Positions 61,381-64,000 of a stretch of DNA of 64,000 nt are shown piece after piece. Within the stretch, counting starts at the first letter, position 1. Each line of letters begins with the position of its first letter. Made by a program: the position numbers and the translations under genes. Source of the DNA: Paenibacillus sp. CF384 (GTDB lineage Bacteria > Bacillota > Bacilli > Paenibacillales > Paenibacillaceae); the NCBI RefSeq assembly GCF_900106745.1, contig NZ_FNNV01000014.1, forward strand, positions 62,001 through 126,000, written 5' to 3'. The notes below the pieces were generated by a model. It saw only the letters and a list, made by a program, of their open reading frames with translations. It was not told where the DNA came from and did not search any database.

Positions 61381-61408
61381 TATTCTATGAGAATAGGAAC
61401 GATAGGGT
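61381..61408 (-). promoter_or_regulatory. Sigma-K-like promoter for DUF2642 gene
   Basis: Minus strand AC (61408-61407), 17-bp spacer, CATAGAATA (61389-61381), matching mACm-16/17-CATAnnnTA. The ribosome site follows about 20 bp downstream. Late mother-cell expression would fit a spore-coat protein. Confidence 0.6.
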
Positions 61409-61427
61409 TCGGGCTTGTACGATAGTG

Positions 61428-61470
61428 AAAAAGGTAGAGGCCCCTCAAACATTCTTGAGGTGACCCTACC
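61428..61470 (-). terminator. Probable terminator after ParB-like gene
   Basis: GGTAG.GG/CC.TACC outer and CCTCAA/TTGAGG inner arms, with TTTTTC following on the minus strand. Confidence 0.7.
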
Positions 61471-61477
61471 CTATAGA

Positions 61478-61852
61478 CTACTGAATGACATCCGCCGCCG
61501 GCAATGTAATATAGACAGCATTAATTTCACTTTTATTATCAATTAATGCTTTTGCAATTCGATGTCCTCCATCGATCAGATGCCCATCCGAACATAGTAA
61601 TATAGGGTACTCCATGTTGGCGTTGATAATTCGCTGACAATGAAGCGCAACATTCCGTATCGTTGGAATGGGTGTATTCCTGCTGCCCGTAAACCAACAA
61701 TCCTGATCAAGCTCCATGATGGAATCAATCTGGATTGGTTGTACCGGTAAGCTTTTAGATAACGCCCACAGCTTCTCTACGTCCCAGATATGCCGCTTTC
61801 CGTCAATTACCCTTCCGTGTTTATGCTTCATTCGTGAAAGTAACTCATCCAT
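61478..61852 (-). CDS. ParB/sulfiredoxin-like domain protein
   Basis: 124 residues from ATG 61852 (GAGGTG upstream). The C-terminal half holds YPILLCSDGHLIDGGHRIAKALI, the Gly-His-Arg nucleotide-contact motif of the ParB/Srx fold, without the DNA-binding helix-turn-helix of true ParB. Free-standing ParB-like domains include Ser kinases, nucleases and phage or defence components. Nothing nearby points to one role. Own terminator. Confidence 0.82.
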   Translation of the reverse strand: MDELLSRMKHKHGRVIDGKRHIWDVEKLWALSKSLPVQPIQIDSIMELDQDCWFTGSRNTPIPTIRNVALHCQRIINANMEYPILLCSDGHLIDGGHRIAKALIDNKSEINAVYITLPAADVIQ

Positions 61853-62047
61853 AGTTATCACCTCAGCTTGAAAGTTCGGGATTTGGACTCCTTTTTCCTG
61901 CTGCTACCGTTAACCTCCCGGCGCTTCGAACTGCTGCATTTGCTACATCCAATCGCTAGTAAAATACGATTGACACGTTACAATTAGTATCATACAATAT
62001 ATTTGGCTACAAATTGTATCAAAATAACTAGTTATGGAGGTTATTTC

Positions 62048-62509
62048 ATGCTTCGTTCGACAGCAAGTTTCAAAAAGCTATCTTTCCTGTTTCTCGCTTT
62101 CTGCATGATCTTCCTGCTCGCAGCACCGCTTCAAGCATCGGCAAAGCCGCGCGATGAACCAAAGAAGCCCGGGAAACTAACCCTGTCTTCGCTTTATTAC
62201 GAGGTAAATGAAAACCAAGGATCGATTACGATTACCGTTCATCGAATTGGCGGTAAGGACGGTGTCGTATCGGTAAAGTACTGCAACTGCAGTTTGACGG
62301 CCAAAGCCGGTGAAGACTTCAATCATGTTTCAGGCGTTCTCGTATTCGGTGACGGTGAAACGAAGAAAACGATCACGGTACCTATCGTTGACGATTCCAA
62401 GCCGGAATCACCGGAAGGTTTCAGCGTCTATTTGAAAGAACCTACCGGCGGAGCAACGTTAGGCCTCTTCGCTTCCTTCGTTACGATTCGGGATAACGAC
62501 AAAAAGTGA
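62048..62509 (+). CDS. Secreted single Calx-beta domain protein
   Basis: 153 residues. Signal peptide (LSFLFLAFCMIFLLAAPLQASA), a short Lys/Pro-rich linker, then one Calx-beta domain: VNENQGSITITVHRIGG, AGEDFNHVSGVLVFGDGETKKTITVPIVDD and VTIRDNDKK at the end, with acidic Ca2+ ligands conserved. A Cys pair (YCNCS) sits in the second strand. GGAGG precedes ATG. A lone Calx-beta domain is unusual, because most occur in large adhesins. May act with the next secreted gene 88 bp downstream. Confidence 0.9.
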   Translation: MLRSTASFKKLSFLFLAFCMIFLLAAPLQASAKPRDEPKKPGKLTLSSLYYEVNENQGSITITVHRIGGKDGVVSVKYCNCSLTAKAGEDFNHVSGVLVFGDGETKKTITVPIVDDSKPESPEGFSVYLKEPTGGATLGLFASFVTIRDNDKK

Positions 62510-62597
62510 TTCGTTCTGACTGGGCGGCTCCGCGCAGCGGCATTAATGAGCTGAGCCGTTTGATTCACCACTCTCTGGATAGAAAGGGGCATCGTTC

Positions 62598-63494
62598 ATG
62601 CTCAAACGAAGTATCGTACTCCTTCTTTCTCTATTAATTGTTCTATGTGCCGGAACAGCCGCCCATGCTCAAACGAACACCACAACAGCCGCAAACCCCG
62701 TTATGCTAACGCTGGATGAACAGCTCCAGCCCGGTCAGTTCTCTGTGACGTTCTCAAGACCGATCAGCCTGAAGCACCTTGAAGCGAATTTTACGATCCC
62801 GAATAAGAAAATCAAGTGGTATACCGAGCAGTACGGCGGGTACAACAAGTCCTATTACGGGGTTATCGACAATGCCGCCAAAGGACTCGGCTATCCCGTT
62901 AAGCTTGGCAAAGGGCTCGATCGGGCTAAAGCCGTCGATCTCAGCCTGTTGTGGCGCTCCGATTATATCGATGGGGAACTGGGTTTTTACCTGGAAATCG
63001 GTACATTCGAATTGACATCCACCATTAAAACCAGCGCAGAACAGTTCAAAAAATACATAAAAGCAAACGATGCGCTAGTAAACGTAGAGCCAGCTTCGGA
63101 GAATGATGGATTCCACTGGATCATCACAATCCCGCATGCAAAGCCTTCCGTAGATTACACGATTACATTTGCTAAACCCATTATTATTACAAATACCGTC
63201 TACAACTGGCGGCCCATTCCGGTTCAGATTACAGATGCTAATTCGGATCTGACTGCCGGCACGATTCAGCTTTCCCTTCACATGGATGCGGATCGGGAGC
63301 TGTCGCTTCGTGATTTTATCATTACGGCAACACGCAATGATAAGCTTATTAAGTTACAGAATGTAACCTACAAAGCAGGGATCCTTAGCTTCGCTCCGAT
63401 TGCCGATCTCATGCCGGAAGACAAGCTGTCGATTCAAATTTTAGGCAATGCTTCAAGCAGCGTGTATGGAACCATCAAAGTAACGAATACGTGA
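62598..63494 (+). CDS. Secreted hypothetical protein
   Basis: 298 residues. Signal peptide (IVLLLSLLIVLCAGTAAHAQ), then a Thr/Ala linker. The mature part is predicted beta-rich, with repeated FAKPI/FSRPI strand motifs about 130 residues apart, suggesting two related beta domains. A segment with KKIKWYTEQYGGYNKSYYG and a later DLTAGTIQLSLHMDADRELSL look like extracellular adhesion or carbohydrate-binding folds, but no family is recognised. AAAGGGG precedes ATG. Downstream of and co-oriented with the Calx-beta gene. Confidence 0.85.
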   Translation: MLKRSIVLLLSLLIVLCAGTAAHAQTNTTTAANPVMLTLDEQLQPGQFSVTFSRPISLKHLEANFTIPNKKIKWYTEQYGGYNKSYYGVIDNAAKGLGYPVKLGKGLDRAKAVDLSLLWRSDYIDGELGFYLEIGTFELTSTIKTSAEQFKKYIKANDALVNVEPASENDGFHWIITIPHAKPSVDYTITFAKPIIITNTVYNWRPIPVQITDANSDLTAGTIQLSLHMDADRELSLRDFIITATRNDKLIKLQNVTYKAGILSFAPIADLMPEDKLSIQILGNASSSVYGTIKVTNT

Positions 63495-63518
63495 TGCTAA
63501 ACTAATGGAGGGATTAAG

Positions 63519-63737
63519 TTGGTGTTACACCTTGGTAATACCATTGCAGAGCTTAGGGAATCCAGGGCAATAAAGCAAGAAGACTTAGCCAGAACGCTGG
63601 GGATTTCCAGATCTACGCTCTCGCATTACGAGAAGAACAGAAGGAAACCCCCACTCGATATTATCGTTCTATTAGCAACAACGTTTAATATTCCGGTGGA
63701 GCAAATTATTAACGCTCCTGCGAATCAGGAGATGTAG
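63519..63737 (+). CDS. XRE-family small transcriptional regulator
   Basis: 72 residues, starting at TTG 63519 with GGAGGG 8 bp upstream (GTG 63522 possible). A complete HTH_3 domain fills the protein: ELRESRAIKQEDLARTLGIS, RSTLSHYEKNRRKPPLD, then LLATTFNIPVEQII. Lies 24 bp after the secreted gene and may be in the same transcript. Target unknown. Confidence 0.9.
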   Translation: MVLHLGNTIAELRESRAIKQEDLARTLGISRSTLSHYEKNRRKPPLDIIVLLATTFNIPVEQIINAPANQEM

Positions 63738-63752
63738 ATCGGTATTCCGCAC

Positions 63753-64000
63753 TTACAATTGCTTCTTAGTCAGCTCATACAATGCCGTGGACGCCGCTCC
63801 GCAGCCCCAATCGAAGATCGTAAATTCACCGACCGCCATACCATCGGAATGATTGACATTCTCCATATGAAAGCCATAATCGCTTTCCTTCATATGGGGA
63901 TGAACTTGTTCGTACTTGGCCTTCACATCCCCGTTCTCCGGGCAGTACATCATATAGAACGACGCCTTCATCGCCCAATAGGCTCGATATCGATAGGCTT
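63753..64000 (-). CDS. C-terminal part of an unidentified protein (cut by window edge)
   Basis: The frame stays open to the right edge, past the first ATG at 63971 (preceding residues AYRYRAYWA), so the visible 81 residues are probably the end of a longer protein. Contains FTIFDWGCGAASTALYELTKK and several His/Met/Asp residues (HPHMKESDYGFHMENVNHSDG). No family recognised. Convergent with the XRE gene. Confidence 0.6.
   Translation of the reverse strand, partial: AYRYRAYWAMKASFYMMYCPENGDVKAKYEQVHPHMKESDYGFHMENVNHSDGMAVGEFTIFDWGCGAASTALYELTKKQL

Noticed and set aside
61342-61452. Full-length 91-residue version of the DUF2642 ORF
   Set aside because: Its start lies in the terminator of the upstream gene and it would cross the sigma-K-like promoter, so it cannot be on the mRNA.

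Overview
The window looks like chromosome of a spore-forming Paenibacillaceae (Paenibacillus or Cohnella type). This is inferred from strong AGGAGG ribosome binding sites, repeated LplA/LplB/LplC-type sugar importers without their own ATPase, several YesM/YesN two-component pairs, AraC regulators, CcpA-like (cre) and Fur-like boxes, and a sigma-K-like promoter in front of a spore-coat-type gene. I saw no rRNA, tRNA, CRISPR array, insertion sequence or phage gene. Most of positions 1-20,500 and 35,500-54,500 is transcribed leftward.

Layout. 1-3,857: sensor kinase, response regulator and the start of a solute-binding lipoprotein that runs off the left edge. 4,010-7,363: isolated fused acyl-CoA mutase icmF. 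7,430-17,060: a seven-gene operon (two permeases, binding protein, GH16 glucanase, two DUF4091/GH123-like proteins, DUF5107 protein) with a cre site upstream, followed by its likely YesM/YesN pair (17,159-20,348). 20,503-21,579: Fur-boxed iron-siderophore binding protein. 21,741-22,838: stand-alone murG. 22,898-27,498: small hypothetical gene, GPH-type sugar symporter, a 33-residue membrane peptide, AraC regulator and ADP-ribosylglycohydrolase. 27,540-28,990: 1.4 kb of nested non-coding repeats. 29,060-32,074: secreted helical protein and two divergent COG0523 (CobW-type) metal GTPases, one with a long His-Asp tract. 32,146-35,453: uxaC and a phytanoyl-CoA-dioxygenase-like gene, divergent from an AraC regulator. 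35,553-46,596: second importer with YesM/YesN plus GH42 and GH32 glycosidases. 47,116-54,536: third importer with YesM/YesN. 54,835-64,000: small stress or housekeeping genes (GNAT, VOC, TetR-MMPL efflux pair, DinB, DUF1801), a DUF2642 gene, a ParB-like domain protein, two secreted proteins and an XRE regulator.

How it fits together: the importers should each bring oligosaccharides in, energised by a shared MsmX-type ATPase encoded elsewhere, and be switched on by a membrane sensor and an AraC-type response regulator. The hydrolases in and near the importer operons lack signal peptides, so the glycans are probably finished off in the cytoplasm. The most novel candidates are the GH16 / DUF4091 / DUF4091 / DUF5107 operon, the uxaC-dioxygenase pair, the ADP-ribosylglycohydrolase locus, and a family of structured non-coding repeats whose internal spacing (51-62-51 bp) recurs at two sites 19 kb apart.
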